Below, in pieces: positions 1-7,162 of a DNA stretch of 17,263 nt (position 1 is its first letter; each line of letters starts with the position of its first letter). The translations under genes and the position numbers were made by a program. Origin of the DNA: JAZNBI01 sp045586995 (GTDB lineage: Bacteria > Bacillota > Clostridia > Oscillospirales > CAG-272); NCBI GenBank assembly GCA_045586995.1, contig JAZNBI010000038.1, forward strand, positions 1 to 17,263, given 5' to 3'. The notes under the pieces are model-generated. The model saw only the letters and a program-made list of their open reading frames with translations. It was not told the DNA's origin and did not search any database.

Positions 1-65
1 GAGCTATTGATCATTCCCACAAGATTTCCGCATTTTTTACAAACATAAAATTTTGTTTCACACAT
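1..65 (-). CDS. dfx: Desulfoferrodoxin (superoxide reductase), N-terminal fragment
   Basis: The first 21 codons of a gene that continues past the left edge. The translation begins MCETKFYVCKKCGNLVG, the desulforedoxin-like N-terminal domain of desulfoferrodoxin; Cys9 and Cys12 would be the first CxxC pair of the FeCys4 centre. The family reduces superoxide to peroxide in the cytoplasm of anaerobes, using rubredoxin-type electron donors, at a second iron site in the C-terminal domain, which is not in the window. The ATG overlaps the end of perR by 8 bases. A GGAGG 8-9 bases upstream of it, inside the perR coding region, supports the start. Sharing a transcript with perR fits peroxide/superoxide stress control. 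A rubredoxin-like or other desulforedoxin-domain protein is the alternative, because only the first domain is visible. Confidence 0.72.
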   Translation of the reverse strand, partial: MCETKFYVCKKCGNLVGMINS

Positions 66-477
66 TTTTATTTTCCTCCGTATTATTATTTTCTTTACAA
101 AGCGGGCAAAAACCGCTTAAAACCATATGACATTCGTCTATCGTATATCCCGGAATTACAATTTGATCCTTTTTGGGAATACGGCTTTCTTCGGGATCAA
201 CATCTCGCACGCTACCGCATTTTCGGCATATAAAATGACAATGCTCCGAAGTATTGAAATCGTATCTGTCAGGACCGAACGGCATAGACAAGTGCAAAAT
301 ATCTCCAAGCTCGGACAGAAGATTAAGATTTCTGTATACCGTACCGATACTGATAGTGGGCTCTTTTAACTGAACGCGCTTATAAATCAAATCAGCAGTC
401 GGATGGTCGAAACTTTCCGTAACCGTATCAAAAATAATTTGACGTTGGTGCGTATTTCTTAGCATATTTGAAGCCAT
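58..477 (-). CDS. perR: Fur-family regulator, PerR-like peroxide sensor
   Basis: A 139-aa metal-dependent repressor of the Fur family. The N-terminal winged helix spans about residues 8-80, with the recognition segment TISIGTVYRNL. The C-terminal dimerisation domain carries two CxxC pairs, C84/C87 and C124/C127, that would bind structural zinc. The regulatory-metal ligands align with Bacillus subtilis PerR: H25 (HPTAD), D73 (RYDF), H79, H81 and D94. The Asp at position 73, where Fur proteins usually have Glu, favours PerR over Fur. PerR senses peroxide by iron-catalysed histidine oxidation and derepresses detoxification genes. The start is fixed by AGGAGG at 485-490, 7 bases before the ATG. 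The gene overlaps a desulfoferrodoxin start downstream and follows a Crp/Fnr-family gene. Family assignment is near certain; the PerR subtype is likely. Confidence 0.9.
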   Translation of the reverse strand: MASNMLRNTHQRQIIFDTVTESFDHPTADLIYKRVQLKEPTISIGTVYRNLNLLSELGDILHLSMPFGPDRYDFNTSEHCHFICRKCGSVRDVDPEESRIPKKDQIVIPGYTIDECHMVLSGFCPLCKENNNTEENKNV

Positions 478-508
478 ATCGATGCCTCCTTTACATTTCC
501 TTGACTAT

Positions 509-514
509 ATTATA
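509..514 (-). promoter_or_regulatory. Candidate -10 element of the perR-dfx promoter
   Basis: The minus strand reads TATAAT here, about 25 bases before the perR Shine-Dalgarno. At 17-bp spacing the -35 position (532-537) reads ACAGAA, a poor match to TTGACA. The promoter therefore probably needs help from an activator, or is weak. A palindrome covers the -35 position (see 535-549). Confidence 0.6.
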
Positions 515-534
515 CCTAAAATCAAATATTTTTC

Positions 535-549
535 TGTGACAAAGTCACA
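535..549. promoter_or_regulatory. TGTGAC-AAA-GTCACA palindrome, candidate Crp/Fnr-family operator
   Basis: A perfect inverted repeat with 6-base arms and a 3-base centre. The half-sites TGTGA and TCACA match the E. coli CRP half-site, but their separation is 5 bases and not the CRP-typical 6. It overlaps the -35 region of the perR promoter and lies just downstream of a Crp/Fnr-family gene, so control of perR-dfx by that regulator is a reasonable inference. Confidence 0.5.
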
Positions 550-609
550 TTAATAGGAACTATTATCAATTAGGAACACCGTCAAACAAATGAAAGTTAA
601 CAAAAAAGG

Positions 610-1290
610 TCAATAAAACGCTATATTTTTGAGCTTTTGTCTGTCAATTATTTTAACTCCGCCTCGGGAAACCTTTACTATCCCCTCAGATGAAAAATAT
701 TTCAACATTCGCGAAACTACCTCACGAGCAGAGCCCATATTCTTTGCTATTTGCTCCTGAGTCATATTAATGGTGTCGGTATTATTACGCAAGCTTTCGT
801 CATTCAAAAAAACCGCCAATCGCTTATCCATACTCATAAACAGAATTTGTTGCATTGCCCACATAACCTCGGAAAAACGAGAGGTTGCCGTTTTCAAAGC
901 GAAATTTTCAGCATATATATTTTCCGAAACCACCTTTGAAAAAGCTCCCGCGTTAATGATCAAGGCGTGTGTATCTTCCTCGGAATCTATTTGAACATCA
1001 AAAGTAATCGTTTCAAGCACGCAAGAAGCGGAAAGCATGCATATATCACCCGAATAAAGACGGTACAGTGTAATTTCTTTTCCGTCCTCGGAAAGCATAT
1101 ATGCGCGCACAAGGCCGTTAATAATAAAAATCGCGCCGGTACATTCTCCCGAAGAGCCGTGAATATTTTGACCTTTGGAATATTTCGCTTCGACGGTATT
1201 TGAGAGTATAAAATTTTTTTGGAACTCGTTAAGCTTATCCCAAAAAGAAAAATTCTCCTTAAATATTCGTTCGATTTCAAAGATATCCAA
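610..1290 (-). CDS. Crp/Fnr-family transcriptional regulator
   Basis: A cyclic-nucleotide-binding-like beta-barrel (about residues 15-130) joined by a dimer helix to a winged helix-turn-helix (about 175-215; TQEQIAKNMGSAREVVSRML). The HTH motif is typical of the family. The N-terminal and internal cysteines do not form an Fnr-type iron-sulfur cluster pattern, so the signal is unknown; SASCVLETITFDV resembles Firmicute family members of undefined ligand. No ATG is near the 5' end. A TTG at 1296 is only 2 bases after AGGAGG (1299-1304), whereas the TTG at 1290 has ideal 8-base spacing, so 1290 is chosen (226 aa). It lies upstream of perR on the same strand with no clear terminator between them, suggesting a shared role in oxidative or anaerobic adaptation. 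Confidence 0.87.
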   Translation of the reverse strand: MDIFEIERIFKENFSFWDKLNEFQKNFILSNTVEAKYSKGQNIHGSSGECTGAIFIINGLVRAYMLSEDGKEITLYRLYSGDICMLSASCVLETITFDVQIDSEEDTHALIINAGAFSKVVSENIYAENFALKTATSRFSEVMWAMQQILFMSMDKRLAVFLNDESLRNNTDTINMTQEQIAKNMGSAREVVSRMLKYFSSEGIVKVSRGGVKIIDRQKLKNIAFY

Positions 1291-1362
1291 TAACAAGCCC
1301 TCCTTGTTATACGTTTTTGACGCCGCACTTTGCAGAGTTTAACGCAATTCTTACATTTATCA

Positions 1363-1391
1363 ATTTTATCATTATTTTTTTAAAAAATCAA
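1363..1391 (-). promoter_or_regulatory. Promoter of the Crp/Fnr-family gene
   Basis: The minus strand reads TTGATT (1386-1391), 17 bases, then TAAAAT (1363-1368), with TG one base upstream of the -10 (extended -10). The predicted transcript would have a leader of about 66 nt before the TTG start at 1290. It lies after the terminator of the upstream candidate RNA, so the two appear to be separate units. Confidence 0.6.
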
Positions 1392-1454
1392 GTATTTAAA
1401 GCAATTAAACCTGAATAAAAAGCATATTTTACCATTTATAACAGTAAAATCGAA

Positions 1455-1587
1455 AAAAAGAAAAAACGCACAACACGTGATTTCCGAAACGGTCGTGATA
1501 TCATGAGATTGATACTTCGCTACCGGAGATGACTGTTGTGCATTCTTTATGTTGAAGAGTCGCATATTGGCCCATTGCTCATCTTCC
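1455..1587 (-). ncRNA. Candidate structured small RNA, ~130 nt
   Basis: A strong promoter (1593-1621) would start a transcript near 1587. It ends in an intrinsic-terminator-like structure: GCACAACA (1534-1541) pairs perfectly with TGTTGTGC (1468-1475), followed by six U, one C and seven U. The 58 bases enclosed by this stem can fold further (CCG-TTT-CGG hairpin; GTATCA with TGATAT). The 5' part can form GAAGA/UCUUC around a GC-capped hairpin. The 5' segment AGAUGA is also complementary to UCAUCU (1527-1532), just inside the terminator stem, giving a possible pseudoknot or a switch between folds. I do not recognise a known RNA family. No convincing ORF with a ribosome binding site lies inside. 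Confidence 0.5.
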
Positions 1588-1592
1588 CGAGT

Positions 1593-1621
1593 ATTATAAC
1601 ATAATAAAAACAAATTGTAAA
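1593..1621 (-). promoter_or_regulatory. Strong sigma-A promoter for the candidate small RNA
   Basis: The minus strand reads TTTACA (1616-1621), a 17-base spacer, then TATAAT (1593-1598), with TG at the extended -10 position. Five of six -35 bases and all six -10 bases match consensus. No coding sequence follows until after the U-rich terminator at 1453-1466. Confidence 0.7.
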
Positions 1622-1711
1622 TGTTAAAATTGAACGATTTTACTTATGATTTTTCGTCAAATAATATAACAAATAGAAAATCAGCGATTTATCAATATTA
1701 TTTTTGTGCTT

Positions 1712-1728
1712 ATTGACGATATTTGACA
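1712..1728 (-). promoter_or_regulatory. CtsR-like operator upstream of lon
   Basis: The minus strand reads TGTCAAATATCGTCAAT: two GTCAA direct repeats one helical turn apart, as in the CtsR heptad consensus (R)GTCAAA-NAN-(R)GTCAAA, apart from the two leading purines and the last base. On the plus strand it contains a perfect TTGACA (1723-1728) that could be the -35 of an upstream lon promoter, with ATTAAT 17 bases later. CtsR controls Clp and Lon proteases in many Firmicutes. The box is about 110 bases upstream of the better lon -10, which weakens the case. Confidence 0.35.
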
Positions 1729-1813
1729 TTTTCCCTAATAAAAAGATTAATTTCGATTTTTCACTCATAAAAATCCGCAGTTTAAGCTTTCAAAATAAAT
1801 TATATAAAAAGTA

Positions 1814-1842
1814 TGGAAATAATTATTTATTTGTGGTATAAT
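1814..1842 (+). promoter_or_regulatory. Likely lon promoter
   Basis: TGGAAA (1814-1819), a 17-base spacer and a perfect TATAAT (1837-1842) preceded by TGG (extended -10). Transcription would start near 1849. The leader then contains a 7-bp hairpin, TTTTCGG-AATG-CCGAAAA (1859-1876), before the Shine-Dalgarno GAAAGGA. The hairpin sits near the 5' end of the message, where it could stabilise the RNA; it lacks a U-tract and is not a terminator. Confidence 0.6.
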
Positions 1843-1901
1843 TAAAGAAATATATAAATTTTCGGAATGCCGAAAAGCATTTCTTTTTGAAAGGATAAAT
1901 A

Positions 1902-4340
1902 ATGTTGCGTTATATAGAAAAAGCCGAAAAGCTTTCACTGCCCGTTGTCGCATTAAACGGTCTTGTTGCCTTCCCCGCGATAACGGTAAGTTTTGAAATT
2001 TCCGAACCAATGTTTATGGCAGCTGCGAATATTGCGATAAATTCATCATCTCTTATCTTTTTGGTCACACCATCGCAAATTTCGGATGAAAAACTCACGT
2101 CAGACAAATTTTTTAAAGTAGGAACGGTTGCCAAAATAAAGCAATCGATTAAAACCCCCGAAGGAAATATGCGTGTTATAGCCGAGGGTGTTTCAAGAGC
2201 AGCTGTTTCCGAGTATAAAAATTTCGCCGAATATATTACTGCCGACGTGATTTGCAAAACCGTTTCATTGCGCGACGAGGGCAACGTCCGCAGCGAAGCA
2301 TATATACTTGAAGCAATCACAGCGCTTGAAAATATAAAAAAATTTCTCCCCGCGGTTTCGGCGGATATAATAAACACTGCAAAAACCATTAGATCCGTGG
2401 GGCTGCTTGCAGACTTTATAGCTTCGAATATATTTGTTAAATATCAGGATAAACAAACCATTCTTGAATGCTTTGAGCCCTACGAGCGCATAGAAACGTT
2501 GATTATTCTGCTTGAACAGGAAAAAAAGCTTTTAAGCACCGAATTTGATATTCATCAAAAGGTGAGGGCTCGAATAAACCGCCATCAACGTGAATATTAT
2601 TTGCGCGAGCAAATTCACGTTATTCAGGATGAGCTTGGTGAGGGTATTAATGAAGCAGACGAATATGAGAGCAAAATCATTTCCGCAAAGCTTCCGAAGG
2701 AGGTTACCGAAAAGCTTCTCAAGGAAAATGAGCGTATGTCAAAAACACCGTTCGGCTCTGCCGAAGGCGGCGTCCTCCGCAATTATCTCGACACCTGTCT
2801 TGAGCTTCCGTGGAGCAAAAAAACCAAGGACCGCTTAGATATTGCAAATGCCAAAAAAATACTTGATTCCGACCACGACGGTCTTACGAAGATCAAGGAA
2901 AGAATTCTCGAATTTCTTGCTGTAAAGCAATTAAATCCCGAATTGAAAAATCAGATAATCTGTCTTGTAGGCCCTCCCGGCGTAGGAAAGACATCTATTG
3001 CTGCGTCTATTGCGCGTTCAATGAAGCGTAAATACGTAAGGGTCTCTCTCGGCGGCGTGCGTGATGAGGCAGACATAAGAGGACATCGCAAAACCTATAT
3101 CGGGGCAATGCCCGGAAGGATCATAAACGCTCTGATTCAGGCAAAATCAAATAATCCCCTTATACTGCTTGACGAAATCGACAAGCTGACGAGCGATGCG
3201 CACGGTGACCCTACCTCGGCATTACTTGAGGTTTTGGATTCCGAGCAAAACAAATCCTTCAGAGATCATTTTGTTGAGCTTCCGTTCGATCTTTCGGATT
3301 GCCTTTTTATAGCTACGGCAAACACTTTGGAAACAGTTCCGCGTCCGCTCATCGACAGAATGGAAATTATAGAGCTTAACACATATTCTAAAAATGAAAA
3401 ATTACAGATTGCAAAAAATCATTTGATCCCCAAGCAGTTAAAGCGTCACGGACTCACTCGCAGAACGTTACAGATAAGCGAGGACGCTATAATCGAGATT
3501 ATCGATTATTACACTCGTGAGGCGGGTGTCAGAAATTTAGAGCGCAAAATCGGCGAGCTCTGCAGAAAGGCCGCCAAAAAAATCATAGAAACCAATATAT
3601 CGTCAATAAAGATCAATGCGCAAAATCTTTCGGAATTTTTGAATCACCGTCAGTTTTTCCCCGAACTTATCGGAGCGACCGACGAAATAGGCACAGTCAA
3701 CGGACTTGCCTTCACCGAAGTGGGCGGCGACCTTTTGAAAATTGAGGCAGCCGTGCTTGACGGAAACGGCAAGGTTGAGCTTACCGGCTCTCTCGGCGAC
3801 GTTATGAAGGAATCCGCGCAAGCAGCAATAAGCTATATACGCTCGATTGCATCGAAAATGAATATTCCGTCGGATTTTTACCAAAAAAAAGATATACATA
3901 TACACGTACCGGAAGGCGCGGTTCCCAAGGACGGTCCGTCTGCGGGAATTACAATAATGACGGCACTTGTAAGTGCATTGACAGGACGACCTGTTAAACA
4001 CGATATAGCTATGACGGGAGAAATCACCCTGCTTGGAAATGTTCTTCCTATCGGAGGGCTTAAGGAAAAGACTATGGCGGCATATACGGCAGGCGTTAAA
4101 AGCGTTATTATTCCGTTTGAAAACGTCAAAGACCTTGATGATATCGACCAAAACGTCCGTAATTCATTGAATTTCATTCCATGTAAAAAAGCTTCCGAAG
4201 TGCTTGAAATTGCGCTTTGCGATCCAATTTTAAACAGCACATTGTTTTCGGTTGAGCAAAACGAAAAAAATGGCGATAAAGCGCAAATTTCCGACATTCC
4301 GACGACAGTGTCGGGTATATCCACCACACTTCACTTATAA
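1902..4340 (+). CDS. lon: ATP-dependent Lon protease (LonA)
   Basis: Cytoplasmic ATP-dependent serine protease that degrades misfolded and selected regulatory proteins. At 812 aa it is about normal length for LonA. The N-terminal substrate-binding domain (about 1-200) starts with LPVVALNGLVAFP, followed by a coiled linker. The AAA+ module has Walker A GPPGVGKT (357-364) and Walker B LLDEID (D424, E425). The protease domain has PKDGPSAG with catalytic Ser680 and GGLKEK with catalytic Lys723. It has no membrane segment, so it is LonA and not LonB. The start follows GAAAGGA at a normal distance. Its stop is 17 bases before engB, the lonA-engB (ysxC) order known from Bacillus. No clpX gene lies next to it; the gene has its own promoter and possibly a CtsR-like operator. 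Confidence 0.98.
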   Translation: MLRYIEKAEKLSLPVVALNGLVAFPAITVSFEISEPMFMAAANIAINSSSLIFLVTPSQISDEKLTSDKFFKVGTVAKIKQSIKTPEGNMRVIAEGVSRAAVSEYKNFAEYITADVICKTVSLRDEGNVRSEAYILEAITALENIKKFLPAVSADIINTAKTIRSVGLLADFIASNIFVKYQDKQTILECFEPYERIETLIILLEQEKKLLSTEFDIHQKVRARINRHQREYYLREQIHVIQDELGEGINEADEYESKIISAKLPKEVTEKLLKENERMSKTPFGSAEGGVLRNYLDTCLELPWSKKTKDRLDIANAKKILDSDHDGLTKIKERILEFLAVKQLNPELKNQIICLVGPPGVGKTSIAASIARSMKRKYVRVSLGGVRDEADIRGHRKTYIGAMPGRIINALIQAKSNNPLILLDEIDKLTSDAHGDPTSALLEVLDSEQNKSFRDHFVELPFDLSDCLFIATANTLETVPRPLIDRMEIIELNTYSKNEKLQIAKNHLIPKQLKRHGLTRRTLQISEDAIIEIIDYYTREAGVRNLERKIGELCRKAAKKIIETNISSIKINAQNLSEFLNHRQFFPELIGATDEIGTVNGLAFTEVGGDLLKIEAAVLDGNGKVELTGSLGDVMKESAQAAISYIRSIASKMNIPSDFYQKKDIHIHVPEGAVPKDGPSAGITIMTALVSALTGRPVKHDIAMTGEITLLGNVLPIGGLKEKTMAAYTAGVKSVIIPFENVKDLDDIDQNVRNSLNFIPCKKASEVLEIALCDPILNSTLFSVEQNEKNGDKAQISDIPTTVSGISTTLHL

Positions 4341-4357
4341 TAAATCAGGGAGGTACT

Positions 4358-4963
4358 ATGTCCTTAAATGTACAAAACACGTCATTGAGAATAAGCGCCG
4401 GCAGAATGAACCAATTCCCCGCCGACCCAATTCCTCAAGTGGCTTTTTCGGGACGTTCCAATGTAGGTAAAAGTTCTCTTATAAATACACTGTTGGGCAG
4501 AAAAAGCTTTGCGCGAGTCAGTTCCTCTCCCGGAAAAACGATAACCATAAATTTTTACGACGTGGACAAAAAGCTTTTCCTCGTCGACCTTCCGGGATAC
4601 GGCTATGCCAAGAGAACCTTCGAAAATAAAGAACAATGGTCGTTACTGACAGATTCATATTTCACAAAAAATCCCAATCTCGACCTTATCTGCGCCGTTA
4701 TACAGCTTATCGACTGCCGCGCAGGAATAACTCGCGATGACGAAATGATGTTGGGTTGGTTGAGAAATTCCAAAATACCGTATATTGCCGTAATCACAAA
4801 AACCGATAAGCTCAATAAAACCGAATTCAAAAAGAATATTGAAAGCATATCGGCTCACCCTTATTTAAGCGGTATTACGGTCATTCCCTTTTCGTCACTC
4901 ACAGGAGATGGCAAGCTTGCGCTTTGGAAGCAGATTGCCACAATGACAGATATAAAACTTTAA
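4358..4963 (+). CDS. engB: Ribosome biogenesis GTP-binding protein EngB/YsxC
   Basis: A 201-aa TRAFAC-class GTPase needed for late assembly of the 50S ribosomal subunit. The motifs are in order: G1 GRSNVGKSS, the TrmE-Era-EngB-type switch segment SSSPGKTITINF, G3 DLPGYGYA, G4 TKTD and G5 PFSSLTG. Its length and the N-terminal FPADPIPQVAFSGRSNVGKS are typical of the family. The ATG follows GGGAGG with good spacing. It is the second gene of the lon transcription unit, a conserved pairing in Firmicutes, and is probably translated from the same message as lon. Confidence 0.96.
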   Translation: MSLNVQNTSLRISAGRMNQFPADPIPQVAFSGRSNVGKSSLINTLLGRKSFARVSSSPGKTITINFYDVDKKLFLVDLPGYGYAKRTFENKEQWSLLTDSYFTKNPNLDLICAVIQLIDCRAGITRDDEMMLGWLRNSKIPYIAVITKTDKLNKTEFKKNIESISAHPYLSGITVIPFSSLTGDGKLALWKQIATMTDIKL

Positions 4964-4984
4964 TTTGAAAGGTAAATATTTATA

Positions 4985-5671
4985 ATGCTGTCAAATCTTT
5001 TTACAAATTTCAGAAACGATCTCCCTTCTCTGCTTCTGAGCTTGCCTGTTTTGTTGATCGCGTTTTCCACGCACGAAGCGGCGCACGGCTATGTAGCATA
5101 CCGTTTGGGAGATTCCACAGCCAAAAACTTCGGACGGCTTACGCTCAATCCTATAAAACATATCGACCTTATGGGATTTATTTGTATGATATTTTTTCGT
5201 ATAGGTTGGGCTAAACCCGTTCCGATAAACGCGCGTAACTTTAAAAAGCCCCGCAGAGATATGGCGCTCGTGGGCATTGCGGGACCTGCGTCCAATCTTT
5301 GTCTTGGTATTGTTTTTGCTTTTCTTTATCACACCGCGTATTTGATTCTGAATAAATTTACGTATACAAGTCAAAGCGCCGTCAATATAGCAAACGTCTT
5401 TCTGACGTTTCTGTATCTCGGAGTACTTATGAACGTATGTCTTGCTGTATTCAATATGATACCCGTTCCGCCGTTTGACGGCTCGCGATTTATATATGCC
5501 GTTCTGCCGATAAAATGGTATTTCGGAATTATGAAATACGAGCGTTATATTGCCCTTGCAATCTTTATTTTGTTATTTACCGGAATTCTTTCGGGACCGA
5601 TTTCAATTGCAACGTCGGCGCTCGTCAACGGAATTCTGTGGCTCGTCGGGCTGATACCTATTTTTTCTTGA
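4985..5671 (+). CDS. M50-family site-2-type membrane metalloprotease
   Basis: A 228-aa polytopic membrane protein of the short M50 (site-2 protease, YwhC-like) group. The zinc motif HEAAH lies at H30-E31-H34 within the first membrane segment, and the third ligand is D165 in PVPPFDGSR, the family's NPDG-like motif. The conserved GPASN (100-104) and four or five hydrophobic segments support this. There is no PDZ domain, so it is not RseP or SpoIVFB in the strict sense. Members cleave transmembrane segments of other proteins; the substrate here is unknown. A GAAAGG precedes the ATG at a rather long 12-base spacing. It sits between engB and scpA, with a gap of only 12 bases to the latter. Confidence 0.88.
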   Translation: MLSNLFTNFRNDLPSLLLSLPVLLIAFSTHEAAHGYVAYRLGDSTAKNFGRLTLNPIKHIDLMGFICMIFFRIGWAKPVPINARNFKKPRRDMALVGIAGPASNLCLGIVFAFLYHTAYLILNKFTYTSQSAVNIANVFLTFLYLGVLMNVCLAVFNMIPVPPFDGSRFIYAVLPIKWYFGIMKYERYIALAIFILLFTGILSGPISIATSALVNGILWLVGLIPIFS

Positions 5672-5683
5672 GCAGAGGTAAAA

Positions 5684-6460
5684 ATGGAAGCTTTAACATG
5701 TAAACTCGAACAGTTTGAAGGTCCTTTGGATCTGCTGCTGACTCTTATACAAAAGAATAAAGTAAATATAGCAGACATTCCGATTTCAATGATATGCGAT
5801 CAATATATGGAGTATATCGCCGAGGCAAATCGGGTGGATATGGAAATTGCCGCAGAATTTATGGTAATGGCAAGCGAGCTTATGCTTATCAAGAGTAAAA
5901 TGTTGCTTCCGCGCGTTGAAGACGATGAGGAAGACCCCCGAAAAGAGCTTGCCGATGCGCTTGTGCGTTATCAACAAGCCAAAATAGCTGCCTCTATACT
6001 CGCGCCCGCTTATGAAATATACAGCGGACGGCTTGTAAAGGACAGCGACGAAATATCTATTGACAAAACCTTTGTGCTCCCACAATCCCCCGAAAAGCTC
6101 TATGCAGCTATCAAGCATATCATTTCGTATAATGCCGCAATGGAGGATGCAAAAGAGCACGCATTTACTCCGATGATCAAAAAGCCGATGGTTTCCGTTA
6201 AATTGAAAATTGCGGGAATCATAAATAAGCTAAAAAAAGGCAGTCGGCTCTCGCTTGGCGAGCTGCTTTGCGATTCCGATTCGATTCCCGACCTGATCGC
6301 GGGCTTTATAGGAATTTTGGAGCTTATAAAAACTCATCATATCATTATGGAAGAAAACGAATATGATATAAATTCTGTACACGGCAGCGACACTGTATTT
6401 ACCTTGAATACCGATGAAAGTACAATAATAAAAGAAGAAACAGCAGAGATTATCGTATAA
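5684..6460 (+). CDS. scpA: Segregation and condensation protein A
   Basis: The kleisin subunit of the Smc-ScpAB condensin complex, which compacts and segregates the nucleoid. At 258 aa it has normal length. The N-terminal domain begins with the signature FEGPLDLLLTLIQKNKVNIADIPI and binds the Smc neck. A middle helical part binds ScpB. The C-terminal winged helix (about 175-235, with LGELLCDSDSIPDLIAGFIGILELIK) binds the Smc head. The ATG follows GAGGT at good spacing. It is followed 28 bases later by scpB, the usual order. Confidence 0.96.
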   Translation: MEALTCKLEQFEGPLDLLLTLIQKNKVNIADIPISMICDQYMEYIAEANRVDMEIAAEFMVMASELMLIKSKMLLPRVEDDEEDPRKELADALVRYQQAKIAASILAPAYEIYSGRLVKDSDEISIDKTFVLPQSPEKLYAAIKHIISYNAAMEDAKEHAFTPMIKKPMVSVKLKIAGIINKLKKGSRLSLGELLCDSDSIPDLIAGFIGILELIKTHHIIMEENEYDINSVHGSDTVFTLNTDESTIIKEETAEIIV

Positions 6461-6488
6461 TTCAGCTCACAGAAAGGAATTTTCAATT

Positions 6489-7130
6489 ATGGATGAGGAA
6501 AAAATCACCTCCCGGGAAAACAATGAAATAGAGCAGATCACAAATATAGAGGCGGCAATAGAGGCAATACTATATGCTGCGGGCTATCCCGTAAGATATG
6601 ACAAGTTATCTGAAGTTATAGGCCTATCTGCAAAAGACATTAAAATTATTATTGAAAATATGGCACCCTTGTATAACGATGAAAAATCCGAACGGGGCAT
6701 AAACCTTCTCGTTTTCGATGAAACCTGTCAATTTTGTACAAAGCCGCAGTATGCCTCATATATTCGAGAGGTTATGGGTGTGCGCCGCGGAGGAAATCTT
6801 TCTTCAACATCTATGGAGGTGCTTTCGGTGGTCGCCTACAATCAACCGGTAACACGCTCATTCATTGACACGGTTCGAGGTGTCGACAGTACATATGCCA
6901 CAAATTCTTTAATTGACAAAGAGTTAATTGCTCCCGTAGGACGCTTAGATGCGCCCGGGCGTCCGATGCTATACGCCACGACTGAAAAATTTTTACGTGT
7001 TTTCGGCTTGAATTCTATTTCCGAGCTTCCCGATGCTCAGCTTTCACTTCAGATTTCGGAAAACGGTGAGCTTTCGGTAGAAAACCGAGAAAACGCCGAG
7101 GAAGAAAAGTCAATTGAAATTGACGTTTAA
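6489..7130 (+). CDS. scpB: Segregation and condensation protein B
   Basis: The dimeric winged-helix partner of ScpA in the Smc condensin. At 213 aa it contains two winged-helix domains. The first starts near IEAAIEAILYAAGYPV; the second contains SSTSMEVLSVVAYNQPVTRSFIDTVRGVDS, which is diagnostic for the family, and GRPMLYATTEKFLRVFGL. The tail (about 185-213) is acidic and probably disordered. AAAGGA lies upstream of the ATG. It has the standard place directly after scpA and works in the same complex. Confidence 0.96.
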   Translation: MDEEKITSRENNEIEQITNIEAAIEAILYAAGYPVRYDKLSEVIGLSAKDIKIIIENMAPLYNDEKSERGINLLVFDETCQFCTKPQYASYIREVMGVRRGGNLSSTSMEVLSVVAYNQPVTRSFIDTVRGVDSTYATNSLIDKELIAPVGRLDAPGRPMLYATTEKFLRVFGLNSISELPDAQLSLQISENGELSVENRENAEEEKSIEIDV

Positions 7131-7162
7131 TATCAAAGCAAAAAGGAAGGTGAAAAATCATA

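Noticed and set aside
1291..1296. TTG at 1296 as start of the Crp/Fnr gene
   Set aside because: It is only 2 bases from AGGAGG; the TTG at 1290 has the normal 8-base spacing.
1380..1613. 77-codon minus-strand reading frame overlapping the candidate RNA
   Set aside because: It has no ribosome binding site or family-like sequence, and it runs through the U-rich terminator stem; chance frame in a structured RNA.
1859..1876. TTTTCGG-AATG-CCGAAAA hairpin as a terminator or riboswitch before lon
   Set aside because: It has no U-tract or larger aptamer-like fold; at most it is a 5'-stabilising hairpin.
3603..4327. Long minus-strand frames inside lon
   Set aside because: Shadows of the highly conserved lon protease domain, without ribosome binding sites.
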